Shown: positions 28,943-38,667, counted from the first letter of the stretch. The stretch is 64,000 bases of DNA from Gammaproteobacteria bacterium (GCA_024641475.1 JAHECZ010000001.1:37659-101658); one strand, 5' to 3'. Notes: generated by a model from the sequence alone, not told the origin. Numbers and translations are program-made.

Positions 28943-29647
28943 ATGCGGACGCTGACACGCAAACGCCAACTTCTCTATGCCCTGGCCATGCCATTACTGC
29001 GACTCATTTTGCGCAGTCTGTGGGCAACCTACCGTATCGAACACATTCGTGGCGAGGAACAGCTGCTGCACATCGCCGGCACCGATAAACCGGTTATCCC
29101 CTGTTATTGGCACCAACATCATTTTATCTGCGCCCAGTACTTGCGGCGTTTTATCCCGCGTGGGATTAAACTCGGCTTTCTGATCAGCCCATCCGTCGAT
29201 GGCGAAGTCCCGGCCCGTGTCGCCCGACGTTGGGGTGCACAGGTGATCCGAGGCTCGACCACTCGCACCGGCGCCCAGGCCATGCGTGACATGTACAATC
29301 TCATCGTCAAGCAGAAGGTTTCGCCCGTCACCACGTCGGATGGACCTCAGGGGCCACTGCATGTGTTCAAGATTGGTGATATCTTGCTTGCCCAATTGAC
29401 TCAGGCACCCTTAGTGCCACTGTCCTATGCCGCCGATCGCTATTGGCAATTACGTTCCTGGGATCACTTTATGATTCCCAAACCATTTGCACGTATCGCG
29501 ATTTGTGTTGGTCAGCCCTTTGCTGTCGCCAAAGGCATTCCCGCCGAAGATCTTGAGCCGCAACGGTCGGCGATGCAAACAACATTATTGTCACTGCAGC
29601 AGGATGCACAACATCTGCTGCAGCCACCGCTAACAATAAAAAACTGA
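28943..29647 (+). CDS. DUF374-family lysophospholipid acyltransferase-like protein
   Basis: 234 residues with a hydrophobic N-terminal segment (about 12-28) and the DUF374 pattern: CYWHQHHF near residue 55 in place of the acyltransferase HX4D box, then RGSTTRTGAQAM and SDGPQGP. These proteins resemble membrane acyltransferases acting on lipid A or lysophospholipids, but the exact reaction is not established. The gene diverges from the P450/acyl-ligase/phospholipase operon (85 bp apart), so both may share a lipid-related role. The Hpt gene starts 5 bp after it on the same strand. Confidence 0.85.
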   Translation: MRTLTRKRQLLYALAMPLLRLILRSLWATYRIEHIRGEEQLLHIAGTDKPVIPCYWHQHHFICAQYLRRFIPRGIKLGFLISPSVDGEVPARVARRWGAQVIRGSTTRTGAQAMRDMYNLIVKQKVSPVTTSDGPQGPLHVFKIGDILLAQLTQAPLVPLSYAADRYWQLRSWDHFMIPKPFARIAICVGQPFAVAKGIPAEDLEPQRSAMQTTLLSLQQDAQHLLQPPLTIKN

Positions 29648-29652
29648 CCCCG

Positions 29653-29979
29653 ATGACGACATCTACCGATGTGGAAGCACAATTACAGGCGATTCGCCAG
29701 TCATATTGCGCCTCACTACCGGATAAACTGGCGCGAATTGAAGAATTGTGGAAATTGTTACAACCGGATGGAACCGACAAACACAATTATGACGAATTTT
29801 ATCGCTTACTGCATAGTATTGCCGGATCGGCTGAAACCTTTGGTTTGCCCAGGCTGACACAAGTAGCTCGCGCAATTGTGCAGCAACTCAAGACAGGCAA
29901 AGAAATGACGGCACTAGCAAATATCGCTGCGCCACTCGCGGAATTATCCAGGCTGATTACAAATATCACTCAAAAGTGA
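29653..29979 (+). CDS. Histidine phosphotransfer (Hpt) domain protein
   Basis: 108 residues, single-domain and helical. The phospho-accepting site is visible as RLLHSIAGSAETFGLP (the His in LLHSIAGSA), the standard Hpt motif. Such proteins relay phosphate from a hybrid kinase receiver domain to a response regulator. A hybrid kinase is encoded 15 kb away (11752-14943), but a link between them is only a guess. The 3' end overlaps the convergent STAS gene by 14 bp. Confidence 0.85.
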   Translation: MTTSTDVEAQLQAIRQSYCASLPDKLARIEELWKLLQPDGTDKHNYDEFYRLLHSIAGSAETFGLPRLTQVARAIVQQLKTGKEMTALANIAAPLAELSRLITNITQK

Positions 29980-30268
29980 ACATGCGATCGAAATGTGCTA
30001 TCGTCAGCACCATCCGAATCTTTGGATTGATATTGGTTAATTTTATCTTGGTTGCACCCATAGTCTCACGCAGCAACAGCAACATGCCCAATGCAGAACT
30101 ATCAACATAGATAGTCTGACTTAAATCAACCTCAATCGAAGTAATTCCACTTGTGTCACGATAGGCGCCACGAAAATCGCGATGCAGTAAAAAATCAAAG
30201 CGGCCTTCCACCCATATCTTCAAGGTCTTGTTCTCATCGGCAAGACTGGTGCGAATTTTCCCATCCAT
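29966..30268 (-). CDS. STAS-domain protein (anti-sigma-factor antagonist type)
   Basis: 100 residues forming one STAS domain; the conserved region is VDLSQTIYVDSSALGMLLLL, where the first Ser of DSSALG is the usual phosphorylation site. Members act in partner-switching cascades or as regulators of signalling complexes. It is 24 bp downstream of the chemoreceptor-like gene on the same strand, so the two are likely co-expressed. No cognate kinase or phosphatase is nearby. Confidence 0.85.
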   Translation of the reverse strand: MDGKIRTSLADENKTLKIWVEGRFDFLLHRDFRGAYRDTSGITSIEVDLSQTIYVDSSALGMLLLLRETMGATKIKLTNINPKIRMVLTIAHFDRMFTFE

Positions 30269-30292
30269 ATTTATTGCTCCATTACGCTGAAA

Positions 30293-31507
30293 TTAAAATA
30301 GATCCACTTCGCCGGAATTCACATTGTGCTGACTAACGGCACTATTGGCGTTCACTGTTATCTGATGCGCCAAAGCTTGTATTTGCATGGCCACTTCTGC
30401 AATTTCTGTCACGCCCTCACCTGATAAATGCGAAGACAATTGATAAATTTGCTGGATTGACTGATCGAGTTTAGTCAACCGCAATTGGCTATGCTCTATC
30501 AACTGCCTGAGCATATCTTCAAACTGCAGGGAACGCACTGCTGCGCCAACATTCTGGTCTATAACCTGGCTTAACTGGGTGACATTCCCCAATCGGTCAG
30601 CCATCACCTGGTTAACCTCTTCTGCCTTGTGTAGCATGCTATCTACACGCTGCTTCGATTCGATGGCCACATTCATATCACGCGATGACATCGTCGCAAC
30701 GGTGTCTTGGGCAAACCGGATATTTTCATCGACTTTATTGACTACTGCTTGAATCTGATCGCTGAATTTATTGGAGTTCTGTGACAATTTACGCACTTCG
30801 TCTGCTACTACCGCAAAACTACGCCCGGCATCACCGGCACGTGCTGCCTCGATAGCCGCGTTTAGCGCCAGCAAGTTGGTTTTGTCCGCAATGGATTTAA
30901 CATCGGTTAACAGACGCACGACATGCTCAGTTTGTTCTGCAACATCGTCAACAATTTGCATGACCCGCATGCTGTCCTTGCTTACATCCAGTATCTGCTG
31001 AACAAAACTTTCCAGTACCTGCTGGGTTTGTACTGCGAATTCATGGAAGCTGAACGATTCACCATTTGTATTCGATTGCTGTGCATCTTGCCCATTTTCG
31101 GCAATCATGGAAAAAACCAGGTGTTTTAATTCACCGGTTGTCGTGTTCAGACCGGTAAAACTGTTTTGCAGGTCAACAACAGCCGTTGAGGCGATTCCCT
31201 TGGTTTGCTGAAGTTCGTTACGCAGAAATTCATGTTCGGATTGGAATGCCTCGGCAACTTGCCGGATGGATTCCTGCAATAAATTTTTATTCTGTCGCAT
31301 GCTATCCATATCAGATTGCAGGCTCTTGCGTACTGCTGTTGTCCAGCGTTTATGATGCAGCAACCATATTGGCAGCATTACACCCACTGCCAGCAGTAAA
31401 TTTGCTGTGCCTGGTTTCCAAATTGCCAGACCAGCAGCGCAAATGCTGGCGAAAAGTGGTAATCCCAGCCCAGGTGATTTGATTGTTATTAATTTTTCAT
31501 CGTGCAC
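30293..31507 (-). CDS. Methyl-accepting chemotaxis-type signalling protein without periplasmic domain
   Basis: 404 residues from a GTG start. Two adjacent hydrophobic segments (about 13-30 and 33-50) make a short membrane anchor. The rest is cytoplasmic coiled coil with the signalling hairpin tip [24 protein letters not shown] and EVRKL. There is no periplasmic sensing domain and no obvious HAMP, so input must come from within the cell or membrane, or from partner proteins. Its neighbours, STAS and Hpt, suggest a small signalling module. A methyl-accepting protein of this kind may serve a non-flagellar chemosensory system. Confidence 0.88.
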   Translation of the reverse strand: MHDEKLITIKSPGLGLPLFASICAAGLAIWKPGTANLLLAVGVMLPIWLLHHKRWTTAVRKSLQSDMDSMRQNKNLLQESIRQVAEAFQSEHEFLRNELQQTKGIASTAVVDLQNSFTGLNTTTGELKHLVFSMIAENGQDAQQSNTNGESFSFHEFAVQTQQVLESFVQQILDVSKDSMRVMQIVDDVAEQTEHVVRLLTDVKSIADKTNLLALNAAIEAARAGDAGRSFAVVADEVRKLSQNSNKFSDQIQAVVNKVDENIRFAQDTVATMSSRDMNVAIESKQRVDSMLHKAEEVNQVMADRLGNVTQLSQVIDQNVGAAVRSLQFEDMLRQLIEHSQLRLTKLDQSIQQIYQLSSHLSGEGVTEIAEVAMQIQALAHQITVNANSAVSQHNVNSGEVDLF

Positions 31508-31594
31508 TGGTTATGCTCTTCATTTACTCGGTTAACGGTATGAAATAGTTGCTAAATTTAGCGTCATAATTACCAAAAACTTGATGTATATAAG

Positions 31595-31872
31595 CTGTCA
31601 GTTACTGGCAGACAAACGTCCAAAAAAATGCCCTGCATAAGCAGGGCAAGGGTGTGTTGCGCATCGCTGCGCAGGGGGAGGAATCATCATGAAGCCTCAT
31701 GCATGAGACAACATAACCTAACTATTATTGGTTTTCGGCTCATGGGATTTTTTCTTTAGATTTATTTAGTGTTTTAGCCGGTTATTCCTCGGCCTGTCTT
31801 TTCTGCTTGTAACCAATTGTTTTTTATGATAATTTTTACATTGTTTAACTCGTCTATATCATCGGGGTTGGG
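31595..31872 (+). promoter_or_regulatory. Structured 5' leader of nhaD with alternative hairpins (candidate cation-responsive switch)
   Basis: A candidate -10 (TATAAG at 31589-31594) is followed by hairpin TGCCCTGC/GCAGGGCA (31629-31648), hairpin TGCGCA/TGCGCA near 31658-31673, the tract GGGGGAGG, and CTCATG (31696-31701) directly abutting CATGAG (31702-31707). A second CTCATG at 31739-31744 is followed by GGGA and T6 (31748-31753). CATGAG can pair with either copy, and the second pairing gives a terminator-like shape. This resembles the expression platform of a riboswitch ahead of a Na+/H+ antiporter gene. Ligand and class are not assigned. Confidence 0.5.
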
Positions 31873-33309
31873 ATGCGGCATAGAAAATGGTTTATCTCCT
31901 TGTTTTGCCTGTCAGGATTGCCGGTCACGGCTGTTGCCGCAGAAGCAGCGATCCCCGATCTCAGCGCCTCGCCCTATGCCATCGTGGCCTTATTGGTATT
32001 TTTGCTGGCTTACCTGGTCGTCATAGGCGAAGAATTCCTGCACTTACGCAAATCCAAACCGGTTCTGATCGCCGCTGGCATCATCTGGATCCTTGTGGCC
32101 ATGGCCTATGCCGCGGTGGGCCAACCGGCCATGGCGGAACATGCTTTTGACGAGAACCTGCTGGAATACGCCAAATTGCTGCTATTTCTGCTGGCAGCGA
32201 TGACGTTTATCAATACCATGCAGGAACGCCAGGTATTTGCGGCATTGCGCAGCTGGCTGGTGCGACGTGGTTATTCCTTGCGGACTGTCTTCTGGATCAC
32301 GGGTCTGTTGGCCTTTTTTATCTCGCCACTGGCGGATAACCTGACCACCGCCCTGTTGATGGGGGCGGTGGTGCTGGCAATGGCTGGCAATGAACGCCGC
32401 TTTACCGTAGTGGCCTGTGTCAATATCGTCGTCGCCGCCAATGCCGGCGGTGCATTCAGTCCGTTTGGCGATATCACGACCTTGATGGTTTGGGCTGCAG
32501 GCAAAGCCAGCTTCTTCGATTTTTTCAAACTGTTTATTCCCGCACTCATTAACTGGGCGGTGCCGGCATTGTTCATGTCATTGGTGGTGCCGAAAACAAT
32601 CCCGCAAGTATCGGGGGAAAAAGTTACCGTATTGAATGGTGGTTATATTGTCATTGGCTTGTTCCTGTTTACGATCATACTGACGGTTAGCATCCATCAA
32701 TTCATGCATATGCCGGCAGTACTGGGCATGATGACCGGTTTTGGTGTATTGAAAGTCTATGGCTATTTCATTCGCCGCACCGAAGTGCGCAATCATCGCG
32801 ATGAATTGATGGCGCCGCCTGATTTAGCCATTGAACGCGAAACCCTCGACAAATATTTCAAACCCCGCTATCGCCCTTTTGATATTTTCATCAGCATCAA
32901 ACGCGCCGAATGGGACACGTTGTTATTTTTCTATGGTGTGGTGTTATGTGTCGGCGGCCTGGGCAGTTTGGGTTATCTGACACATGCCTCCGGATTATTG
33001 TATGGCTCACTTGGAAATACCTGGGCGAATATTGTCATCGGCATGCTCTCCGCCATTGTCGATAACATTCCAGTGATGTATGCGGTGTTGAATATGCATC
33101 AGGAAATGTCCTTGTCACAGTGGCTGCTGGTTACCTTGACCGCGGGCGTAGGCGGATCATTGCTCTCAATTGGTTCGGCAGCTGGTGTTGCATTGATGGG
33201 TCAGGCTCGCGGTATTTATACGTTCTTTGCTCACCTGAAGTGGCTCTGGGCAATTGCGCTTGGTTATGCGCTGAGCATTGCTGCTCATTTATGGTTAAAT
33301 GGAATTTAA
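31873..33309 (+). CDS. nhaD: Na+/H+ antiporter NhaD, copy 1
   Basis: 478 residues with a short signal-like N-terminus ending in VAAEA, then about ten to twelve membrane segments. NhaD/ion-transporter-superfamily features are visible: SPLADNLTTALLMG, ANAGGAFSPFGDITTLMVW, AIVDNIPVMYAVL and SIGSAAGVALMGQARG. It exchanges cytoplasmic Na+ (or Li+) for protons at the inner membrane. A second copy of equal length follows at 33425, clearly from tandem duplication. A structured leader precedes this copy only. The start has only a weak GGGG upstream. Confidence 0.93.
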   Translation: MRHRKWFISLFCLSGLPVTAVAAEAAIPDLSASPYAIVALLVFLLAYLVVIGEEFLHLRKSKPVLIAAGIIWILVAMAYAAVGQPAMAEHAFDENLLEYAKLLLFLLAAMTFINTMQERQVFAALRSWLVRRGYSLRTVFWITGLLAFFISPLADNLTTALLMGAVVLAMAGNERRFTVVACVNIVVAANAGGAFSPFGDITTLMVWAAGKASFFDFFKLFIPALINWAVPALFMSLVVPKTIPQVSGEKVTVLNGGYIVIGLFLFTIILTVSIHQFMHMPAVLGMMTGFGVLKVYGYFIRRTEVRNHRDELMAPPDLAIERETLDKYFKPRYRPFDIFISIKRAEWDTLLFFYGVVLCVGGLGSLGYLTHASGLLYGSLGNTWANIVIGMLSAIVDNIPVMYAVLNMHQEMSLSQWLLVTLTAGVGGSLLSIGSAAGVALMGQARGIYTFFAHLKWLWAIALGYALSIAAHLWLNGI

Positions 33310-33424
33310 CAGAATTCTTAACCAACAATTAATTTGCAAGTTCAGATCCTGGTCGCAGTAAATTGCTGCGGATGTGGTATTTTAGCGCACCGGTTGGCAT
33401 CCCCTTTTCTGCCTGAGAATCATC

Positions 33425-34861
33425 ATGTCGCTAAAATACGCTGTCGTTCTGATGCTTGCACTGTGCAGTTTTCCTGTCAATCTCTATGCCGCAGAAACAA
33501 CTCCGTTGGATTTAACCGGTAGTGGTTATGCCATATTTGCCCTAATCATATTCATTGCCGCCTACTTGTTAGTGGTCAGCGAAGAATTTCTGCATCTGCG
33601 CAAATCCAAACCGGTGATGATTGCTGCCGGCGTGATTTGGTTACTGGTCGCACTGGCGTATTCCGCGCATGGGCAACCGGATTTCGCCGAACATGCCTTA
33701 CGCGCCAATCTGCTGGAATATAGCGAGCTATTACTGTTCCTGCTGGCTGCCATGACTTACATCAACACCATGCAGGAACGACGGGTGTTTCTTGCTTTGC
33801 GTACCTGGCTAATCTCTAAAAAATTATCCATGCGCAACATCTTCTGGCTGACCGGTATCCTGGCGTTTTTCATTTCTGCCGTCGCGGATAATTTAACAAC
33901 CGCGCTGCTGATGTGCGCGGTAATCATGGCAGTGGCCGGTGATAATCGTAAATTCATGGTGTTGGGTTGCATCAACCTGGTAGTCGCGGCCAATGCCGGC
34001 GGTGCCTTTACACCCTTTGGTGACATCACGACGTTGATGGTGTGGCAAAAAGATAAAGTACAGTTTCTGGAATTCTTCCGTTTATTTATCCCGTCCTTGC
34101 TCAATTGGTTCATACCGGCATTTTTTATGTCGCTCACCATTGCGCACACACAACCGCAATGCTCTACAGAAAAAATCAGCATGGCCAAAGGTGGGCAAAC
34201 CGTCATTGCCTTGTTTGCACTGACCATTTGTATGACCGTACTGGGGCGGCAATACCTGCACTTGCCTCCCGTACTGGGCATGATGACAGGGCTGGGATTA
34301 TTAAAAATTTATGGCTACTTTCTGCGACGCCGCGAATTACGGCTTGCTTCCGCCGAGAATAATAATCTGCCAATGCTCGAAATTGAAACACAAACTTCGC
34401 AGATAAAATCATCCACGCATTCTGAACCGTTTGATATTTTCACCAGTATTAAACAAGCTGAATGGGATACCTTGCTGTTTTTTTATGGTGTGGTGTTAAG
34501 CGTGGGTGGCTTAGGTGCATTGGGATATCTGGCCTACGCATCGACGGCATTGTATGGCGCGCTGGGTACGACAACCGCCAATATCATTATCGGCCTAATC
34601 TCTGCCATCATCGACAATATTCCGGTTATGTACGCCGTATTGAATATGAATCCGGATATGTCAGTAAATCAATGGTTGTTGGTGGCATTAACTGCCGGTG
34701 TCGGTGGTTCTATTTTATCGATCGGCTCCGCCGCCGGCGTGGCCTTGATGGGACAAGCCCGTGGCACTTACACCTTTTTTGCGCATTTGCGCTGGAGCTG
34801 GGCCATTGCATTAGGGTATGCCGGCAGCATTGCTGCTCATATTTGGTTGAATGGTGTTTAA
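33425..34861 (+). CDS. nhaD: Na+/H+ antiporter NhaD, copy 2
   Basis: 478 residues, collinear with copy 1 and sharing the same core motifs (SAVADNLTTALLM, ANAGGAFTPFGDITTLMVW, AIIDNIPVMYAVLNM, SIGSAAGVALMGQARG). The N-terminus and the cytoplasmic loop near residues 305-335 differ most. That loop is extended and rich in Asn/Ser/Thr in this copy, which could change regulation or ion affinity. It lies 115 bp after copy 1, with a possible promoter and a short hairpin (CGCAG/CTGCG near 33355-33371) between. The stop overlaps the convergent dnaQ gene by 4 bp. Confidence 0.93.
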   Translation: MSLKYAVVLMLALCSFPVNLYAAETTPLDLTGSGYAIFALIIFIAAYLLVVSEEFLHLRKSKPVMIAAGVIWLLVALAYSAHGQPDFAEHALRANLLEYSELLLFLLAAMTYINTMQERRVFLALRTWLISKKLSMRNIFWLTGILAFFISAVADNLTTALLMCAVIMAVAGDNRKFMVLGCINLVVAANAGGAFTPFGDITTLMVWQKDKVQFLEFFRLFIPSLLNWFIPAFFMSLTIAHTQPQCSTEKISMAKGGQTVIALFALTICMTVLGRQYLHLPPVLGMMTGLGLLKIYGYFLRRRELRLASAENNNLPMLEIETQTSQIKSSTHSEPFDIFTSIKQAEWDTLLFFYGVVLSVGGLGALGYLAYASTALYGALGTTTANIIIGLISAIIDNIPVMYAVLNMNPDMSVNQWLLVALTAGVGGSILSIGSAAGVALMGQARGTYTFFAHLRWSWAIALGYAGSIAAHIWLNGV

Positions 34862-35595
34862 TTCAACTTTTCTGATTCCGTTGAGCTGAGTTGCTGCCAC
34901 ACGCTGCTACCGCCAGCATTTTTGGCAATCGCTTGTAAACGTTGTGCATGTGCCGCCAATTCTTCAGCGGTAGGTTGAATAACTCGCAGGCTTGGACGTT
35001 GACTCGAAATCGGTGTGATGGGTGTGGTTTGAGTTTGTCCCGGTTGTGGTACTGAACTGTCCAGACTTAATTTCGCCTGGCCACCGGTCATCGCCAGATA
35101 CACATCGGCAAGAATTTCCGCATCGAGCAATGCGCCGTGCAAGGTGCGTTGCGTATTGTCTACCCCATAGCGTTTACATAAGGCGTCGAGATTATTCTTC
35201 TGTCCCGGGTGCATTTGCCGGGCAAGTTGCAATGTATCCAGCACGCGGCAGTGTGTACTGATACCAGACCAAGCTGATTCGACTCGGGCAAATTCCGCAT
35301 CGAGAAATCCGGTATCAAACGGTGCGTTATGGATAATTAATTCTGCACCGCGCAAAAATTCCAGCAGATCCTGGGCGATTTCAGTAAAATGGGGTTTATC
35401 GAGCAAAAATTCATTTTTAATGCCATGCACTTCCATGGCACCTTCATCGATCTTGCGATCCGGATTCAGGTAATAATGAAAGCGATTTTCCGTTAGACGT
35501 CGGTTAACCAGTTCAACACAGCCAATTTCAATGACGCGATGACCTTCCTGCACTTCCAGTCCGGTTGTTTCCGTATCCAATATGATTTGTCGCAT
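34858..35595 (-). CDS. dnaQ: DNA polymerase III epsilon subunit (3'-5' proofreading exonuclease)
   Basis: 245 residues. DEDDh exonuclease motifs are visible: ILDTETTGL (Exo I), IIHNAPFDTGFLDAEF (Exo II) and HGALLDAEILADVY (Exo III). The C-terminal 60 residues are the flexible part that binds the alpha subunit. It removes misincorporated bases within the replicative polymerase core. It follows rnhA by 18 bp on the same strand, the usual gammaproteobacterial pairing, though in E. coli the two genes are divergent. It converges with nhaD copy 2. Confidence 0.95.
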   Translation of the reverse strand: MRQIILDTETTGLEVQEGHRVIEIGCVELVNRRLTENRFHYYLNPDRKIDEGAMEVHGIKNEFLLDKPHFTEIAQDLLEFLRGAELIIHNAPFDTGFLDAEFARVESAWSGISTHCRVLDTLQLARQMHPGQKNNLDALCKRYGVDNTQRTLHGALLDAEILADVYLAMTGGQAKLSLDSSVPQPGQTQTTPITPISSQRPSLRVIQPTAEELAAHAQRLQAIAKNAGGSSVWQQLSSTESEKLN

Positions 35596-35613
35596 GCCCC
35601 ACCCTTGTCATGA

Positions 35614-36057
35614 TTAGCCGCCACGGATTTGTTCGATACCGCGACGCGCCAATTCATCCGCTAATTCGTTTTCAACGTGCCCACTATGCCCGCGTACCCA
35701 GTGCCATTCGACCTGATGCCGCCCCACTGCGACATCCAGCCGTTGCCAAAGATCCACATTTTTCACCGGTTTCCTGGCGGCGGTGCGCCAACCCCGCTGC
35801 TTCCATTGTGGCATCCACTCGGTAATGCCCTTTTTGACATACTCCGAATCCGTGGTCAAACGCACCACACAACCACGCTTGAGCGATTCCAAGGCCTGAA
35901 TCGCGGCCATCAACTCCATGCGATTATTGGTCGTATCGGCTTCGCCGCCAAACAGCTGCTTCTCGTGACCACCGTAGCGCAAAATCGCACCCCAACCACC
36001 CGGGCCGGGATTGCCAGAACAGGCACCATCGGTATAGACCAAAACGATGTCACTCAT
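35614..36057 (-). CDS. rnhA: Ribonuclease HI
   Basis: 147 residues, close to E. coli RnhA (155). Catalytic acidic residues are visible at Asp10 ([16 protein letters not shown]), Glu47 (NRMELMAA) and Asp69 (LTTDSEYV), with a final Asp in NELADELAR. It degrades RNA in RNA-DNA hybrids. Its start overlaps the end of the methyltransferase gene by 8 bp, so it is translated from the same mRNA. It lies just upstream of dnaQ. Confidence 0.96.
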   Translation of the reverse strand: MSDIVLVYTDGACSGNPGPGGWGAILRYGGHEKQLFGGEADTTNNRMELMAAIQALESLKRGCVVRLTTDSEYVKKGITEWMPQWKQRGWRTAARKPVKNVDLWQRLDVAVGRHQVEWHWVRGHSGHVENELADELARRGIEQIRGG

Positions 36058-36856
36058 GCCGATGGTATGTCCGGTGGCGGTTTTGGGAAGGCTCTAACCC
36101 GGCAGCTACAATTCGCTGCGGTTTCCAGCTCGGTCGAATCGGTGTGAGGGTGGTGACGCGTTTACGTGCTACCAACAAATTTGAAGCCCCTAAAATTGGC
36201 CAGCAGCGTTGGCCGGCTCGTTCCCATAAGCCCTGCCGTGGTTGCAAGCTGTCGCTCTTGAACGGAGGTCGATAAAAGTATCCCTGATTCGTCAATACGT
36301 CAAAACCCAGTAACGCCAACCAATCCTTTAGTCGTGTGGCGGATAGAAATCGTGCGCACCAGGGAGCAGTCTGACGCTGCCAGGGGATGAGCTGGCGTCG
36401 CACACCCCATAGGCTCCAGGGATTGAACGCCAGCAGTACAATATGCCCTTCGGGAATCAGGATTCGCTCAACCTCACGCAGTACCTCATGGGGGTACTGC
36501 GAAAATTCCATCACATGGGGCAAGACCACCACATCGACGCTATCTGACTGTAACGGCAGTTGCTGCGGTTGGCCGATGAGGCTCGGCAGTGACATCATGA
36601 CCGCGTTATCTGCGGGAAAATCCATGACTAAACGCTGTGAGATACGGCTGGTCGTCAGCCAATCTTCGGCATTCAACCGGCCAATCTGGACTAAATGATA
36701 CCCAAACAGGTTCGCCAGGGCAGTTTGCACCAGATCTTGCTCATAGGTAGCCAGTTGTTGGCCGATACCCGTGGCATACCACGCCTGCAATTCTGGCCAG
36801 ACAACGTCCAGTTCTGCACAACGATTAATGCGTTTTTTTCCAGGTACCCATGACAT
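36050..36856 (-). CDS. SAM-dependent methyltransferase (YafS-like)
   Basis: 268 residues from the ATG at 36856; an open frame extends to 36892 but would reach further into the control region of the divergent mltD. The class I methyltransferase core is recognisable ([30 protein letters not shown], then [18 protein letters not shown]), although the glycine-rich SAM loop is weak. It occupies the position of yafS beside rnhA and dnaQ in related bacteria. The substrate is unknown. Residues after about 210 are basic and proline-rich, without known motifs. Confidence 0.85.
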   Translation of the reverse strand: MSWVPGKKRINRCAELDVVWPELQAWYATGIGQQLATYEQDLVQTALANLFGYHLVQIGRLNAEDWLTTSRISQRLVMDFPADNAVMMSLPSLIGQPQQLPLQSDSVDVVVLPHVMEFSQYPHEVLREVERILIPEGHIVLLAFNPWSLWGVRRQLIPWQRQTAPWCARFLSATRLKDWLALLGFDVLTNQGYFYRPPFKSDSLQPRQGLWERAGQRCWPILGASNLLVARKRVTTLTPIRPSWKPQRIVAAGLEPSQNRHRTYHRHE

Positions 36857-36963
36857 GCCACGCGAGTATGCCCGATGCAGTGAACTTATCAAGGGACCGG
36901 TTTCCCTTGACCGCTTGGGGGCTTACTTCTACCATTGGCATTGGTCAACAGAAGAAAGTAATA

Positions 36964-38667
36964 ATGAACCGTAACATATTGATTTTTGCCGTATTGTTTC
37001 CCTTACTGGGTTGCTCGACACTAGCCCCATTGACGTCAGCACCACCGACACCGGCGACAGTTGCCAGCACCGCCACCACAACTCCTGCCGATGCGTCTGT
37101 ATCCGGTGATCCGATTGCAAAAATTATTCAATCCGACGCTACCGCCGCAACGCCAGCACCAACTGAAGTAACTGCTACTGCCAGCGAAGATTCATTAAGT
37201 CCGAATATTGATATCGCCGAAGAAGATCCGGGCAATATTTGGGATCGCATTCGTGGTGGCTTTGCGATGCCCGACATCGATAACCCGCGTATCGATCAAC
37301 AATTACAATGGTACGTACGTAACGAAGAATATCTGGACCGTGTGGTGGAACGCGCCGGACCCTATATGCACTTTATCGTTGAAGAACTCGCGAAAGAAAA
37401 AATCCCATTGGAGATTGCGCTGCTGCCAATTGTAGAAAGCGCCTTCCAACCTTTTGCTTATTCGCACGGCCGCGCATCCGGTATCTGGCAATTTATTCCA
37501 TCGACCGGCAAGCGCTATGGTTTGCAACAAAACTGGTGGTATGACGGCCGCCGTGATATCTATGCGTCAACCAATGCCGCCATCAAGTTACTTGCCGCGT
37601 TACGCGATGAGTTCGACGGTGACTGGATGCTGGCACTCGCCGCGTATAATTCCGGCAGTCATAATGTCAATAAAGCGATTCGTTTAAACAAGCGCAAGCA
37701 CAAACCGACTGATTTCTTTTCACTGAAACTCCCCAAAGAAACACGCGCCTATGTGCCCAAATTACTGGCATTGAAAAAAATCGTGGCTAATCCGGAAAAA
37801 TACAAACTGGATCTGAATCCGATCGCCGATGAACCCTATTTCGAACGTGTCGAAGTGGATTCACAAATTGATCTGGCGCTGGTATCACGTCTGTCAGAAA
37901 TCGATCTCGAAAAGATTTATCAACTCAATCCGGGTTTCAATCGCTGGGCGACGGCACCGGAAGGACCACATTTTCTGTTGTTGCCCATTGAGCATGCCGA
38001 AACCTTCCGCTTGAATCTGGCGCAATATCCGGCCGACAAACGCCTGCAATGGGTACGTCATCAGGTAACGAAAGGCGATTCGCTGAAATATATTGCCGCC
38101 AAATATCAGACCACCACCGAAGTCATTAAGACCGTCAACAAACTATCCAGCAATCGACTCAGCCGCAATCAGAATCTGATGATACCGGTGGCCAGCCAAT
38201 CGCTGTCCAGTTACAAGCTCAGCGCCACAGAGCGTTTAAACGAATTACAGAACACCCCGCAAAACGATGGCGTGAAAGTGACGCATACCGTGAAATCCGG
38301 CGACACCTGGTGGAATATTGCACGTCGGCATAATGTCGGCGTCAAACAACTGGCCCGCTGGAACGGATTGGCACCACGTGACAAATTAATGCCCGGACAG
38401 GAACTGGTCATCTGGTCACGTGCCGATCACAAGGAAGAAGCCACCAGTCTGTTGCAGATCGATAATATTATGATTCCGGATCAACGTCGCATCATGCAGC
38501 GCATTGGTTACCGGGTACGCCGCGGTGATTCACTGGCGCGGATTTCCCACAAGTTCAATGTCAGTGTCGCGCAACTGCGCCGCTGGAATCGCCTCTCTGC
38601 CAATCCGCGATTACGCATTGGACAGAAAATTACATTATTCGTCGATGTGACGCAGACATCCAGCTGA
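36964..38667 (+). CDS. mltD: Membrane-bound lytic murein transglycosylase D
   Basis: 567 residues from the ATG at 36964, chosen because it gives a lipoprotein signal (FAVLFPLLGCS, lipobox Cys17). A low-complexity Ala/Thr/Pro linker (about 20-85) is followed by an SLT catalytic domain (about 120-270; catalytic Glu in LPIVESAFQPFAYS, then ASGIWQFIPSTGKRYGL). Three LysM peptidoglycan-binding repeats follow (about 365-410, 435-480 and 515-560). It cleaves peptidoglycan glycan strands with formation of 1,6-anhydromuramyl ends at the outer membrane. It diverges from the methyltransferase gene. The gloB gene, found beside mltD in some relatives, is absent here. Confidence 0.94.
   Translation: MNRNILIFAVLFPLLGCSTLAPLTSAPPTPATVASTATTTPADASVSGDPIAKIIQSDATAATPAPTEVTATASEDSLSPNIDIAEEDPGNIWDRIRGGFAMPDIDNPRIDQQLQWYVRNEEYLDRVVERAGPYMHFIVEELAKEKIPLEIALLPIVESAFQPFAYSHGRASGIWQFIPSTGKRYGLQQNWWYDGRRDIYASTNAAIKLLAALRDEFDGDWMLALAAYNSGSHNVNKAIRLNKRKHKPTDFFSLKLPKETRAYVPKLLALKKIVANPEKYKLDLNPIADEPYFERVEVDSQIDLALVSRLSEIDLEKIYQLNPGFNRWATAPEGPHFLLLPIEHAETFRLNLAQYPADKRLQWVRHQVTKGDSLKYIAAKYQTTTEVIKTVNKLSSNRLSRNQNLMIPVASQSLSSYKLSATERLNELQNTPQNDGVKVTHTVKSGDTWWNIARRHNVGVKQLARWNGLAPRDKLMPGQELVIWSRADHKEEATSLLQIDNIMIPDQRRIMQRIGYRVRRGDSLARISHKFNVSVAQLRRWNRLSANPRLRIGQKITLFVDVTQTSS

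Noticed and set aside
33310..33424. A second riboswitch-like leader before nhaD copy 2
   Set aside because: Only 115 bp with one small hairpin and no alternative pairing or T-run; not comparable to the leader of copy 1.
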